Positions 1-8,767 are shown, counted from the first letter of the stretch. The stretch is 64,000 bases of DNA from Desulfatibacillum alkenivorans DSM 16219 (GCF_900142135.1 NZ_FQZU01000004.1:62001-126000), one strand, 5' to 3'. Notes: generated from the letters alone by a model not told the origin. Program-made: numbers and translations.

Positions 1-327
1 TTTAAGGGGTTTATGGATTAATCAGGGGACATTGTAGCGTCCGGCGGCATTTATGGTCAAGATTCGCATTTTGCATGGGCGAAAGCCGCCCGCCCGGATG
101 ACTTTTCAGCCGCCGCCTTCCAGGGGAACGCTCGCGGCTTCCATTTTTCAAAGTGCGCAAAGACGCCGCCATGCGGCCTTTTGTTGTTTTCTCATTATAC
201 CGGGCTGCCATCGCATCCGTTTGTTGACATGGAATGCTATTGCACTTAAGTTTAGTCACTAACACTTATTATTTGCACGTGCAGTCTTTTTTTATCTCTT
301 TTTGGAAATTATGGTTGGGAGGGCATT
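1..327. other. Intergenic lead-in
   Basis: I recognise no gene in this stretch; the short reading frames on both strands show no family features and no good ribosome site. It holds a promoter candidate for the gene at 328 (listed separately). Near 273-282 there is a short palindrome TGCACGTGCA followed by a run of seven T, which resembles a weak terminator or a leader structure ahead of the start codon. Confidence 0.5.
224..252 (+). promoter_or_regulatory. Candidate sigma70 promoter of the cytidylate kinase-like gene
   Basis: TTGACA (224-229), a 17-base spacer, then TAAGTT (247-252). The -35 box is perfect. The -10 box matches TATAAT at only three positions, but these include the first two and the last. 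It lies about 75 bases before the start codon at 328. Confidence 0.45.
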
Positions 328-951
328 ATGGCAGTGATCACAATAAGCAAGGAATACGGAACCCACAGCAATGAACTCGCCAAAAAACTGGCGGAAAAAC
401 TGGGGTATGACCAAGTGGGAAAGGGCTTGCTGGCGGACATTGCCAGGGAGTTGAATATTTCGGAAAACGAGGCTGAGGTGTTCAGCAAGGCCTCCAGTTC
501 CCGCGTGCTCCGGTTCGTCGATAAATATACCTGCTCCATCGTGCAAAAAGTGGTGGACCGCGAACACGGCTGCCTGGACGATGACAATTATTACAACGTC
601 ACCAAAAAACTGGTGGAAGACCTATACAACGAAGGCAATGTGGTCATCCTAGGATGGGGCGGGCAATGCATCCTTAAAGGCAGGGACAATGTTTTGCACG
701 TGCGCCTGACCAAAGACATGGGCCTTAAGGTCCGGGAAGTCATGGAAAAGCAAAAGCTGGATGAAGATGCAGCGAGAAAATACGTGGAAAATGAAGAAAA
801 CGACCTGAAAGCCTACATCAAGCAGTATTACAAAGAAGACTGGAACGATGCGCGTTTGTACGATCTGGTTATCGATATGGGCAAGAACACGGTTGATCAG
901 GCGGTTCAGGCCATTTGCGACAGCGTGAAGGGCAAGGGGTATATGGACTAA
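328..951 (+). CDS. Cytidylate kinase-like family protein
   Basis: 207 residues, related to the cytidylate kinase-like family (PF13189), common in deltaproteobacteria and clostridia, whose substrate is not settled. The N-terminus (ITISKEYGTHSNELAKKLAE) is laid out like the family's nucleotide-binding start, then 'K-GLL' and an alpha-helical body; 'VVILGWGGQCIL' near residue 110 is the second conserved block. Oddity: the family's usual glycine-rich loop (GSGG) is replaced by GTHSN, so phosphate binding may be weakened and kinase activity is uncertain. A GGGAGGG ribosome site sits 5 bases before ATG. The gene is monocistronic, with a convergent neighbour beyond a hairpin. The family call is fairly safe; the function is not known. 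Confidence 0.8.
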   Translation: MAVITISKEYGTHSNELAKKLAEKLGYDQVGKGLLADIARELNISENEAEVFSKASSSRVLRFVDKYTCSIVQKVVDREHGCLDDDNYYNVTKKLVEDLYNEGNVVILGWGGQCILKGRDNVLHVRLTKDMGLKVREVMEKQKLDEDAARKYVENEENDLKAYIKQYYKEDWNDARLYDLVIDMGKNTVDQAVQAICDSVKGKGYMD

Positions 952-960
952 GATGCAAAC

Positions 961-988
961 GGCCGTGCAACCTGATCGTTGCACGGCC
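961..988. terminator. Hairpin between convergent genes
   Basis: Perfect 10-bp inverted repeat GGCCGTGCAA / TTGCACGGCC with an 8-base loop, nine bases after the stop of the kinase-like gene and facing the end of the cation ATPase. No T-run follows directly; TTTTTTT lies about 25 bases further on. It is probably a terminator or a 3'-end stabiliser. Confidence 0.55.
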
Positions 989-1060
989 GGTAAATGAACT
1001 GCACGGGATGTGCTTTTTTTGTTCGGATTAAACGGTCTTCCAGCCCTCGCCGGCGATTTT

Positions 1061-3778
1061 TCAGCCTTCCGCCTTGCGCCGCCGGACCCATTTCTCCGTT
1101 TCAACCACCAGATAGATCAACAGGCTGTTGGCGAACACCATCCCCCACTCGGCCCAGCCCATAGGCGCGCTTTGAAAGATGCTGTTCATGAACGGAGCGT
1201 AGGTGAAGAGCAATTGCAGCGCGGTCATGATCCCGACCCCCGCCCAGAGAAACATGTTGCTAAAGAGCCCCAGAGTCCAAACCGGCCGGGTAATGGATCG
1301 GCAGTTGAACAGGTAGAACATCTCTCCAAATACAAAAACATTGACAGCCAGGGTGCGGGCCAGGCTTTCGTCCCCTCCCATCAAAGCGACTTCCAGCTTG
1401 AACAACCCAAAGGCGCCCAAAACAAGCAGCAGGCTGACCAGCACGATGCGCTCGATCAAGGTGCGGGTAAGGATCGGTTCGGACGGATCCCGGGGCATCC
1501 GCTGCATGATGCCTTCCTCTTTGGGCTCGAAGGCCAGCATCAGCCCCAGCAAAAGCGCCGTGGTCATGTTGATCCACAGGATTTGCAGGGGCAGAATCGG
1601 CAGCGCGGTTCCAAGCAGTATCGCGGTCAAAATGACCAATCCTTCGCCCCCGTTGGTGGGCAGGGTCCAGGTTATGAATTTGACCAGGTTGTCAAAAACC
1701 CCCCGGCCTTCCTCCACGGCGGCCTTGATGGTGGCGAAATTGTCATCGGTCAGGATCATGTCGGAGGATTCCTTGGAAACCTCCGTCCCCGTGATTCCCA
1801 TGGCCACCCCGATGTTAGCCTGGCGCAACGCCGGAGCATCGTTTACGCCGTCTCCGGTCATGGCCACAACGTTGTCCCTTTTCTGCAGGGCTTCCACCAG
1901 CCTGAGCTTCTGCTCCGGAGACACCCGGGCGAAAACCGCCGTGCTGTCGGCCTGCTCCACTAACTCCTGGTCGTCCAGAGCGGCGATATCCTTGCCGGTC
2001 AGCACCTCCCGGGTATGGTAGGAGCAGGTTTCTCCGCACAAACCCATCTGCCGGGCAATGGCCGCTGCCGTGCCCGCGTGATCGCCGGTAATCATCTTGA
2101 CGCGAATGCCGGCGGCCTGGCAGGCTTCCACGGCGTCCATGGCCTCGGGGCGGGGCGGGTCGATCATGCCCTGAAGGCCCATGAACTCCAAACCCTGCTC
2201 CAGGTCGGCATGCGTGATTTCCGTGGTGTCAGGCGGTACTTCCTTGCGGGCGAAAGCCAGTACGCGCAAACCTTTTTCCGCCATGGATTCCACCCATTGG
2301 GTAATGGCTCCGGCCTTGGGGACGTCCGGCTCCCCGTCGGGGCCGTAAATCACGCTGCACTCCACACAGATGCTTTCTATGGAGCCTTTGACATATATGA
2401 TGCGGGGTTTGCCCTCGCCCTGATCGTGAAGCGAGGCCATGTACTGCCTTTCCGATTCAAACGGGATCGTGTCCAGCCGGGGGATGTCAGAGGTCAACTG
2501 CTGCACGTTGTATCCGGCTTTCATGGCGGAGGTCAGCAGGGCGCCCTCCGTGGGGTCGCCTTCCACCCGCCATCCGCCTTCGGCCTTTTTTACCGTCGAA
2601 TCATTGCAAAGGACGCCGGCTTTGAGCAATTCCTGCAACGAAAGGTTGGCCTCGAGGTCGAAGTTCCCCTCTTCATCCCGGATTTCCCCCTCGGGGGAGT
2701 ATCCCACCCCGGTCAGGCTGTAGCGAACCCCCCCGGCCACGATATCCTGGACGGTCATTTGATTTTGCGTCAGGGTTCCGGTTTTATCCGAGCAGATGAC
2801 CATGGTGGACCCCAGGGTCTCCACGGCGGGCAGTTTCCTGATAATGGCATTCCGTTTGGCCATGCGGGACACCCCGATGGCCAGCGTAATGGTGATGGCC
2901 GCCGGCAGCCCTTCCGGGATGGCGCCCACGGCCAAAGCCACGGAGGCCATGAACATTTCCACCAGGTCCTGGCCCCTGATAAAGCCGATAATGAAGGTAG
3001 CTACGGCCATGGCAAGGATGGCATACAGGAGAATATTGGAAAAATGGTGGATTTTTTGGGTCAATGGGGTTTCCAGTATGTCAGCCGAGGCAATCAACTC
3101 ATTGATGCGCCCGATTTCCGTCCGATCCCCGGTGGAGACCACCACGCCCTGTCCGGCCCCATAGGTGACCAGGGTGGAGGAAAAGGCCATGTTGTGGCGG
3201 TCGCCTATGACCATGTCCTCGTCCAAAACCGTTTCGGCCTTTTGCACGGGCACGCTTTCTCCGGTCAAAGCGCTTTCATCCACCTGCAGTTCGCGCGATT
3301 TGATCAGGCGCATGTCCGCGGGCGCCTTGTCCCCTGATTGCAGCAGAACAATGTCTCCGGGAACCAGCTTGCTGGAATTGACCCTTTGCCTTTCTCCGTC
3401 GCGGAGCACCGTGGCTTCGCTGACCATGGCTTTGGCCAGGGCTTCGATGGCCTTTAACGCCTTGGATTCCTGCACAAACCCTATGATGGCGTTTACCAGG
3501 ACCACGCCGAAAATAACAATGGAGTCCACATACTCCTGAAGCAACAGGGTTATGACTGTGGCCGCGAGCAGGATGATGACCAGCGGCTGTTTAAACTGCA
3601 ATAAAAAACGAATCAACGGCCCCTGCCCCTTTTTTTGGGTCAGTTCGTTGGGGCCAAAAGCCTCTAACCGACGAGCCGCCTCCTGGCTCGATAAACCCTT
3701 TGCAGGGTCGGATTCCAAAACATTCAGCACTTCCTCTGACTTGAGGCTATGCCATACTTTTTCCGGCAGGCTATCCAT
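1061..3778 (-). CDS. P2-type cation-transporting ATPase (calcium pump-like)
   Basis: About 905 residues; an integral membrane pump of the P-type family. In order: N-terminal cation-ATPase domain; actuator domain with TGES; M4 with AVGAIPEGLPA, the proline-kinked ion-site helix typical of P2A/Ca2+ ATPases; phosphorylation loop SDKTGTLTQNQ with Asp331 as phospho-acceptor; hinge MTGDGVNDAPAL; and a C-terminal transmembrane domain with six helices. Length fits the family (880-950). An upstream in-frame ATG at 3790 lacks a ribosome site, while the ATG at 3778 has GGAG six bases before it, so I start there. Ca2+ or Mn2+ export is likely from family knowledge, but the ion cannot be fixed by eye. Transcribed alone from the promoter at 3888-3916. 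Confidence 0.93.
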   Translation of the reverse strand: MDSLPEKVWHSLKSEEVLNVLESDPAKGLSSQEAARRLEAFGPNELTQKKGQGPLIRFLLQFKQPLVIILLAATVITLLLQEYVDSIVIFGVVLVNAIIGFVQESKALKAIEALAKAMVSEATVLRDGERQRVNSSKLVPGDIVLLQSGDKAPADMRLIKSRELQVDESALTGESVPVQKAETVLDEDMVIGDRHNMAFSSTLVTYGAGQGVVVSTGDRTEIGRINELIASADILETPLTQKIHHFSNILLYAILAMAVATFIIGFIRGQDLVEMFMASVALAVGAIPEGLPAAITITLAIGVSRMAKRNAIIRKLPAVETLGSTMVICSDKTGTLTQNQMTVQDIVAGGVRYSLTGVGYSPEGEIRDEEGNFDLEANLSLQELLKAGVLCNDSTVKKAEGGWRVEGDPTEGALLTSAMKAGYNVQQLTSDIPRLDTIPFESERQYMASLHDQGEGKPRIIYVKGSIESICVECSVIYGPDGEPDVPKAGAITQWVESMAEKGLRVLAFARKEVPPDTTEITHADLEQGLEFMGLQGMIDPPRPEAMDAVEACQAAGIRVKMITGDHAGTAAAIARQMGLCGETCSYHTREVLTGKDIAALDDQELVEQADSTAVFARVSPEQKLRLVEALQKRDNVVAMTGDGVNDAPALRQANIGVAMGITGTEVSKESSDMILTDDNFATIKAAVEEGRGVFDNLVKFITWTLPTNGGEGLVILTAILLGTALPILPLQILWINMTTALLLGLMLAFEPKEEGIMQRMPRDPSEPILTRTLIERIVLVSLLLVLGAFGLFKLEVALMGGDESLARTLAVNVFVFGEMFYLFNCRSITRPVWTLGLFSNMFLWAGVGIMTALQLLFTYAPFMNSIFQSAPMGWAEWGMVFANSLLIYLVVETEKWVRRRKAEG

Positions 3779-3887
3779 ATTTATCTCCATTCGCGTAATT
3801 GATCATAGAAGCGTGTAGGTCGTTGGATGCATCCGTCCTTTACCTTGGTTCAAAGCAATGACTAACCCTTAATTTTTTTGTGAAATA

Positions 3888-3916
3888 ATTATGGGGTATC
3901 CGTGCAGTCAAGTCAA
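3888..3916 (-). promoter_or_regulatory. Candidate promoter of the cation ATPase
   Basis: Read on the minus strand: TTGACT, 17-base spacer, CATAAT (five of six in each box). The -35 box overlaps a second TTGACT, giving the tandem TTGACTTGACT. About 110 bases lie between the -10 box and the chosen start. Confidence 0.55.
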
Positions 3917-4260
3917 TATTTAGCGGCGCCGGCTGTCACGTTTCCGCAGGCGCCAAAGCCCGTTCCATGAGCGATGAAACCCGTTGTTTGGATAAAGAAA
4001 ACAGCTTTTTTTCTAAGGAAACAGATTGGAGAATAAGCAAAAAGCGCTTGCCAACTGAGCCCCGCAAACGCAAAGGCTGCAGCAGGTCCTGACGGCAGGC
4101 GCACTTTTTGATCTGCGTTTGAAGCGCCCAATTTAAAAGCCCCTCCCGGTTTACCGCGTCTTGTGTGAGGCAAACTGTTTGGGGCATTAAATGAAGCATT
4201 CGGCGCATTATGAATACTTAACGCCGCCTTTTCAACGCCAAGGGCGAATGGCAATGGCGC
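3917..4260. other. Intergenic, no gene recognised
   Basis: Several overlapping short frames on the minus strand run through here, but none has a ribosome site, family motif or convincing composition. I see no repeat shared with the rest of the window. Confidence 0.4.
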
Positions 4261-4578
4261 CTACAGCCCCCGGCGTTCCGGGACGTAGGCTTCCTCAATT
4301 TCACCCTCGTTCCATTCCTTGGACACGTATAAATTGCAATAACAGCTGCCAAACTCTTGCACATCCGGCTCCCTGTACTTGCAAGGACAAATGATGTCCT
4401 TGTCCGCGTCCTTGTCGTTGGCGGCCAGCCTGCAGGGGCAGCACATGTATCCGTAGCGCTCCTTGTTCTCCAGCAAGCCTTCCAGGAGCTCCATCACCAG
4501 GGCTTTGTCCTTGTTAAAGAAATACCCCTTGGGCTCCTGCAGCTTTCTCAATTTTTCGTAGAGCTCTTCCGCGTTCAT
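4261..4578 (-). CDS. Ferredoxin:thioredoxin reductase-type catalytic subunit
   Basis: 105 residues. The diagnostic cysteine pattern of FTR beta chains is present: CPC (47, 49), CPC (64, 66) and CYC (79, 81, where plant and cyanobacterial enzymes have CHC). These supply four ligands of a [4Fe-4S] cluster plus the redox-active disulfide next to it. Family knowledge: the protein passes electrons from ferredoxin to a disulfide in a thioredoxin-fold partner. The start ATG overlaps the stop of the glutaredoxin gene (ATGA), so the two are translationally coupled and the glutaredoxin is the obvious substrate (inference). No FTR variable (alpha) subunit is nearby, as usual for anaerobes. A longer frame reading back through the glutaredoxin gene is an overlap artefact. 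Confidence 0.88.
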   Translation of the reverse strand: MNAEELYEKLRKLQEPKGYFFNKDKALVMELLEGLLENKERYGYMCCPCRLAANDKDADKDIICPCKYREPDVQEFGSCYCNLYVSKEWNEGEIEEAYVPERRGL

Positions 4579-4823
4579 TGATCCAGGGCCTCTCTGATTT
4601 CTTTTTCCTTGAATCCCACGATGACGGTGTCGCCGATGACCAGGGTGGGAAAGGAAAGCCTGGGATTGCACTTCTTGACCTCTGCGATGGTTTCCTCCCT
4701 CTCTTTGCCTTCCAGGAGGTCCACGTCGGTGCTTTTGTATTCCACGTCGCATTCTTTCAGCAGCGCTTTCGTCCGTTTGCAGTGACCGCAAGTGCTTAAC
4801 GTATAGAGCATGATGTCTGCCAT
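4575..4823 (-). CDS. Glutaredoxin family protein (NrdH-like)
   Basis: 82 residues with a single thioredoxin fold. Active site C12-G-H-C15 after the first strand (MLYTLSTCGHC), and a cis-proline segment SFPTLVIG. The charged loop and short C-terminal helix resemble NrdH/archaeal redoxins rather than classical CPYC glutaredoxins. A perfect AGGAGG ribosome site precedes ATG. It is first in a two-gene operon with the FTR-like subunit, whose start overlaps its stop, so it is probably reduced by ferredoxin through that enzyme instead of by glutathione. The end target is unknown. Confidence 0.88.
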   Translation of the reverse strand: MADIMLYTLSTCGHCKRTKALLKECDVEYKSTDVDLLEGKEREETIAEVKKCNPRLSFPTLVIGDTVIVGFKEKEIREALDQ

Positions 4824-4911
4824 AAATACCTCCTAAATTAAAGGGTTCTGAAATAATATAGGGATTTCAGCCCGCCTTGTCAAAAAACCGGTGAAAGTCC
4901 TGAAAAAAGGT

Positions 4912-6330
4912 TCATTTAATTTGTTTATGGACGTTTTTCGCCAGGGCCAGCGCCTGCTCTTTGGTCTTAACCTGGCCTGCATCCTGGGCCGCGGTGACGG
5001 CTTTCAGAACCTTGCCTATCCCGGGGCCTTTGGGGAGGCCGATCTCCAAAAGATCGTTTCCGTTGAGGAGCAAAGGCCGGGCCAGGGCGCCCTTGGCTTC
5101 GGCGAAATACTCACGAACCATTTCCATGAGATGCTTTTCGCGCCGGCTGCGATCCGTTTCGGTGCACATTTTTCCCTGTTTGGAAATATTGTCGGCCATG
5201 GCCAGGACCGCGCAGGCCACGGAGAAATCCCCCAGCTTCCGGTACCAGGCCATGCGGGTCTTGTGTTTTACAACGGGCTGGGCCAGTTGCTCCACATGGC
5301 GATGTTCGGAAACCAGGAGGCACACAAAATCCAGGTCCTTGTTGGTCAGGCGCAGCCTGCCGAGGGCTGTCCGGGCCAGGGCCTCGCCTTTTTTTGCATG
5401 TCCGAAAAAGGTGGTGCGGCCTTTGGCTTCGTCGTATCGCCCAGTACAGGGCTTGCCGATGTCGTGGAGCAGGGCCGAGAGTTTTAGCATGGGGACGGCG
5501 CGGCCGGCCTCCAGGCATTCCCGCACTTGGGGCGCATACTCCCCAAACAAGGCGTCCAGACTGCCCAGAATGCCCTCCAGGGCCTCGTAAACGTCCAGAC
5601 TGTGCTCCCAAACGTTGTGGTGGTGAAACCCGTCCTGCTGGCAGGCCTCCATGGGGGCTATGTCCGGAAAGATGGGCAAAAGAACCCCGGCCTTCCACAT
5701 TTTGCGAACCACGGAATAGCTGCTCTCCGCCTCAAAAGCGGTAATCAGTTCATGGGTGATCCGTTCGGCTGCGATTCTCTCCAGTTGAGGGGCGAGCTCC
5801 CTGCAATCCGCCAGGGTTTTTCCCTCTATCTCAAAACCCAGTTGCGAGGCGAACCGGAAGGCCCGTAAAATGCGTAAGGGATCGTCCTCCAGGTTTTTGC
5901 GTCCTAAAGAACGAATGATTTGCTTCCTGAGGTCTTCCAGGCCGTTGAAGGGGTCCAGGATCGCCCCCATGGGATCTTGGGGAAACCCGTTTCCCAGGTC
6001 CAGGGCCATGGCGTTGATGGTGAAATCGCGGTCGGCAAGGTCGGAATGGATGTCTGGCCCGCGAAATCGGACCACGTCCAGAAAGTCGGCAGGATCGTTT
6101 CTGTTTACAACCCGGAAGCAAGGCGCCTTGGGATCCTTTTCCATGGGGACAAAGGCCGCGTTGTTTGCTCTCGCCAGCTTTTTAGCCAGTTCCCTGGCGT
6201 TGGGGCATGCCAGGTCAATGTCTTTCATGGGACGCCCCAGGACAAAGTCACGAACCGAGCCCCCCACTAAATAAAGGGGGGCTCCAGCCCCCCCTGATTT
6301 AAACCAGCTTGTCAGTTTTTGTTTCAGCAT
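4912..6330 (-). CDS. CCA-adding / poly(A) polymerase family nucleotidyltransferase with HD domain
   Basis: 472 residues, class II tRNA nucleotidyltransferase superfamily. Residues ~18-45 hold the nucleotidyltransferase signature LVGGSVRDFVLG and the metal-binding pair DID. An RNA-binding neck follows (the 'RILRAFRFASQLGFEI' block), and then an HD domain with LLHDIGKP in the C-terminal half. HD domains occur in proteobacterial CCA enzymes with 2',3'-cyclic phosphodiesterase activity. Whether this adds CCA, only A, or only CC cannot be read from sequence alone. It begins 4 bases after the RsbW-like gene and is probably co-transcribed. The first codons contain a run of G answered by a run of C (6275-6295) that can pair tightly. 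Confidence 0.88.
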   Translation of the reverse strand: MLKQKLTSWFKSGGAGAPLYLVGGSVRDFVLGRPMKDIDLACPNARELAKKLARANNAAFVPMEKDPKAPCFRVVNRNDPADFLDVVRFRGPDIHSDLADRDFTINAMALDLGNGFPQDPMGAILDPFNGLEDLRKQIIRSLGRKNLEDDPLRILRAFRFASQLGFEIEGKTLADCRELAPQLERIAAERITHELITAFEAESSYSVVRKMWKAGVLLPIFPDIAPMEACQQDGFHHHNVWEHSLDVYEALEGILGSLDALFGEYAPQVRECLEAGRAVPMLKLSALLHDIGKPCTGRYDEAKGRTTFFGHAKKGEALARTALGRLRLTNKDLDFVCLLVSEHRHVEQLAQPVVKHKTRMAWYRKLGDFSVACAVLAMADNISKQGKMCTETDRSRREKHLMEMVREYFAEAKGALARPLLLNGNDLLEIGLPKGPGIGKVLKAVTAAQDAGQVKTKEQALALAKNVHKQIK

Positions 6331-6334
6331 GCCT

Positions 6335-6748
6335 TTACAGGTCTATGCAGACTTCCAGGATGTTTTTTTCGTCTTCCCGCCTGTATTGCATGGCGTTCAT
6401 CATGTTGCGAACAAAGTGGATGCCCAGGCCTTCCTCCATCAACTCGTCTGCGTCCGCGGAGTGGCTGGCCCAGGGCAGGGATAGCGGATTAAACGGCGCC
6501 CCGTCGTCTTCCAGGACAATGCTGACTTCATCCTCGTCCAGTCCAATGGAGACGTCAATCTCATGCGTGCCTTCGTCCTCATAACCGTGCGTGATGACGT
6601 TGGTGAGCATCTCTTCCAGGATGAGGTCCACCCCGTACACGATTTTCGGATCCAGATTGAGCGGTTCCAGGAATTCGTTGGCGGCCTTCGAGATTTTGGC
6701 CAACTCGCCTAAATCATTTTTGATTCTACAGTTGAACTTTTCAGACAC
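6335..6748 (-). CDS. RsbW-type ATP-binding serine kinase / anti-sigma-like protein
   Basis: 137 residues forming one GHKL ATPase fold of the HATPase_c_2 group. N box: DLILEEMLTNVITHGY. G1: LEDDGAPFNP. G2: EEGLGIHFVRNMM. There is no histidine-phosphotransfer domain, so it is not a two-component kinase. Relatives phosphorylate STAS-domain antagonists and switch sigma factors or enzymes. No antagonist or sigma gene is adjacent; the STAS-like protein at 54617 is the only possible partner in the window (speculative). The start codon is GTG, set by GAGGAGG six bases upstream. It leads the operon with the nucleotidyltransferase gene. Confidence 0.87.
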   Translation of the reverse strand: MSEKFNCRIKNDLGELAKISKAANEFLEPLNLDPKIVYGVDLILEEMLTNVITHGYEDEGTHEIDVSIGLDEDEVSIVLEDDGAPFNPLSLPWASHSADADELMEEGLGIHFVRNMMNAMQYRREDEKNILEVCIDL

Positions 6749-7129
6749 TTGAGCCTCCTCGCAGTCACGGGGATATTCATTAACAGATGCTTTTTGTATA
6801 CACGTTTTCCCATCTCATTTCCACCCTAAAGGCGACCCCGAAAATTTGAGGCCCGGGTTTTGTATTTCCGGCAGGTTGCGTCCCCACGCCGGCTGTAGAA
6901 GGCCCAGGCGGAGGCGGTCCAACCGCGGCGTTCGCTGGTTGGTAATTATATAGAATTTTTCAATTTTTAGGATGTATTCTATCGATGAAATCAGTTTGAC
7001 TTATGGCGGGAATGGCAATAATCCCACTAGTCCAATAGACGGGTCTTTAAAAACATGCCGCGTTTTATAGCCTGCAGGGATAGACCCGCATTCAAACGGC
7101 AGGCGCCACACACACTGATTGATTAGTTC
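6749..7129. other. Divergent intergenic region
   Basis: This region separates the minus-strand RsbW-like gene from the plus-strand methyltransferase. It holds TATACA on the minus strand near 6798, a GC-rich segment around 6890-6940 that can fold, and a 7-bp inverted pair CGGGTCT / AGACCCG at about 7041 and 7083. I looked for a B12 riboswitch because a corrinoid enzyme follows, and did not find the conserved boxes. Confidence 0.4.
6996..7022 (+). promoter_or_regulatory. Weak promoter candidate for the methyltransferase gene
   Basis: TTGACT, 15-base spacer, AATAAT. Both boxes match five of six consensus positions, but the spacer is shorter than usual, so this is tentative. It lies ~107 bases before the start codon. 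Confidence 0.3.
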
Positions 7130-8767
7130 ATGGCTCGTTTATCTATAAATGGAGAGGCTGGTTTTCCCCGCCGTCTTGTTTATCCTATCAACGCCCTTCC
7201 TTCCGTTCAGACCATCGAAGCAGGAATTCACGAAATCTTGTGGGATGCAGACCTTAAATTCGAGGCGCTGAGACGATATTACCAAAACCTGGACGCCGAC
7301 GTCCTGTTTTATTTCAGCGACATCGTCATTCAAGCGGAGGCCATGGGGGCTGAAATTGCTTTTTCCAACGGGGGAATGCCGGCGGTGAAGTCTCCGGCCG
7401 GGTCCATTGAAGTTCCCAAACCGGGCCATGCCGCCCGGATGCAGATAAACGCCCGGGTTGTGTCCCGGATGCAGCAGGAGTTTCCCGGCAAGTATATAGC
7501 GGCGCCAGTATTCGGGCCGTTCACCGTAGCCGGCCAGGTCGTGGGCGAGGAAGCCCTGCTTCGGATGCTTGTTGACGACCGGGGCGCGGTCATGGATCTT
7601 TTGGAAAAGGCGCTGGAAGTGGCCGGGAATTATACGCAATTCCTGGTGGACGCGGGCGCCAATGTGGTTTCCGTTGCAGATCCTTTATCCGCCCTGATAC
7701 CGCCGGATCAATTCTGGGAGTTCGCAGGGGATTTTCTGCAACGGCTTTTTGATCCTTTCAACGCCCTTCCAACCATTCTTCACATATGCGGAGACACCGC
7801 CCAGGTTGTGGACCAGATGGTCAAGACCGGAGTCGGCGGCGTCAGCTTTGACAATTGCATGGATCTCATGGCCTTTGAGGACCAGATTCCGGATGACGTT
7901 TCCATTATTGGAAACATCGACCCGGTAAGCATCGTGGAAAGGGGCTCTTTGGAGGACATTGCCTCCGAAACCGCGGATCTTGTTTCCATGATGGCTCTGA
8001 AGAGGAATTTCGTCTTGAGCACGGGCTGCGCCGTGCCTTTTTCCGCCCCTCTTGAAAATGTGCGCTGTTTTGTGGAAACGGGCAGGCGCCGTTTCGCCGA
8101 GCTTGAACCCGCCGTTCCCCAATTATCGGAGATCAGCGCCCATGTTTTTTCCGCCAAGGCCGAGGAGGCCGTAAAAGGAGTGCAATCCGCCCTTGAACGG
8201 GGCGTAGATCCTTTGGTCATCGTCACCAGCGGCCTCACAAGAGCTGTTCGCAAGGGGAGCGCCCTATACGAGGCCAAAAAGTGCTTTTTGCCTTCCCTCT
8301 TGCTGATGGTCGACGCCTTTTACGAGGGCTTCCGCCTTTTGGAGGACAGGCTGCACAACCGGGGCGCTGGAAAAACGGATGTCATCCTTGGCACGGTCAA
8401 AGGGGATATTCATGAAATCGGCAAGAATCTGGTTCGCATCTTTTTTGAAATATACGGCTATCAGGTGGTTGATCTGGGCGTGGATGTGAGCGCCGAGGCG
8501 TTTTTAGAATCTTACGGCGAGCATCACCCTAAGTTGATCGGCCTTTCTGCGTTCACAACAAAGTCCAAAGAGGAAATGGGCAAAATTATAAACGCATTGC
8601 GTCAAAAGGGAAAAATCGACGCTCAAGTGATTGTGGGAGGCGCCGCCTTAAATGAAAGCGCGGCCCAATCGCTGGGAGCGGACGGTTTCGCCCCGGACGC
8701 AGTCAGGGCGGTGGGGCTTGCAAAAGGGCTGCTTCGCCAGGCAAAGAGCGGGCCGCAGCCGTCTTAA
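7130..8767 (+). CDS. CmuA-like fused methyltransferase/corrinoid-binding protein
   Basis: 545 residues. Residues 1 to ~340 form a uroporphyrinogen decarboxylase-type barrel of the MtaA/CmuA methyltransferase family, with zinc ligands His218-x-Cys220 (LHICGDT) and Cys300 (STGCAVPF). Residues ~345-415 are the helical cap, and ~415-540 a B12-binding Rossmann domain with the lower-ligand motif Asp426-x-His428-x-x-Gly431 (GDIHEIGKN). The same order occurs in chloromethane methyltransferase CmuA; most methanogen systems keep the two parts separate. Role: move a methyl group between a small compound or thiol and cobalamin. The substrate is not identifiable by eye. No clear ribosome site precedes ATG. 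A periplasmic-binding-protein importer follows directly, and no RamA-type reactivase is seen. Confidence 0.88.
   Translation: MARLSINGEAGFPRRLVYPINALPSVQTIEAGIHEILWDADLKFEALRRYYQNLDADVLFYFSDIVIQAEAMGAEIAFSNGGMPAVKSPAGSIEVPKPGHAARMQINARVVSRMQQEFPGKYIAAPVFGPFTVAGQVVGEEALLRMLVDDRGAVMDLLEKALEVAGNYTQFLVDAGANVVSVADPLSALIPPDQFWEFAGDFLQRLFDPFNALPTILHICGDTAQVVDQMVKTGVGGVSFDNCMDLMAFEDQIPDDVSIIGNIDPVSIVERGSLEDIASETADLVSMMALKRNFVLSTGCAVPFSAPLENVRCFVETGRRRFAELEPAVPQLSEISAHVFSAKAEEAVKGVQSALERGVDPLVIVTSGLTRAVRKGSALYEAKKCFLPSLLLMVDAFYEGFRLLEDRLHNRGAGKTDVILGTVKGDIHEIGKNLVRIFFEIYGYQVVDLGVDVSAEAFLESYGEHHPKLIGLSAFTTKSKEEMGKIINALRQKGKIDAQVIVGGAALNESAAQSLGADGFAPDAVRAVGLAKGLLRQAKSGPQPS

Noticed and set aside
1010-3337. 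Long plus-strand frames opposite the cation ATPase
   Set aside because: They are shadows of a clearly real, motif-rich minus-strand gene and have no recognisable features.
3913-4254. Small minus-strand genes in the gap between the cation ATPase and the FTR-like gene
   Set aside because: Overlapping frames without ribosome sites, family motifs or typical codon use.
6749-7129. Possible cobalamin riboswitch ahead of the corrinoid methyltransferase
   Set aside because: The region has foldable GC-rich parts, but I could not find the conserved B12-box or the other invariant boxes in the right order.
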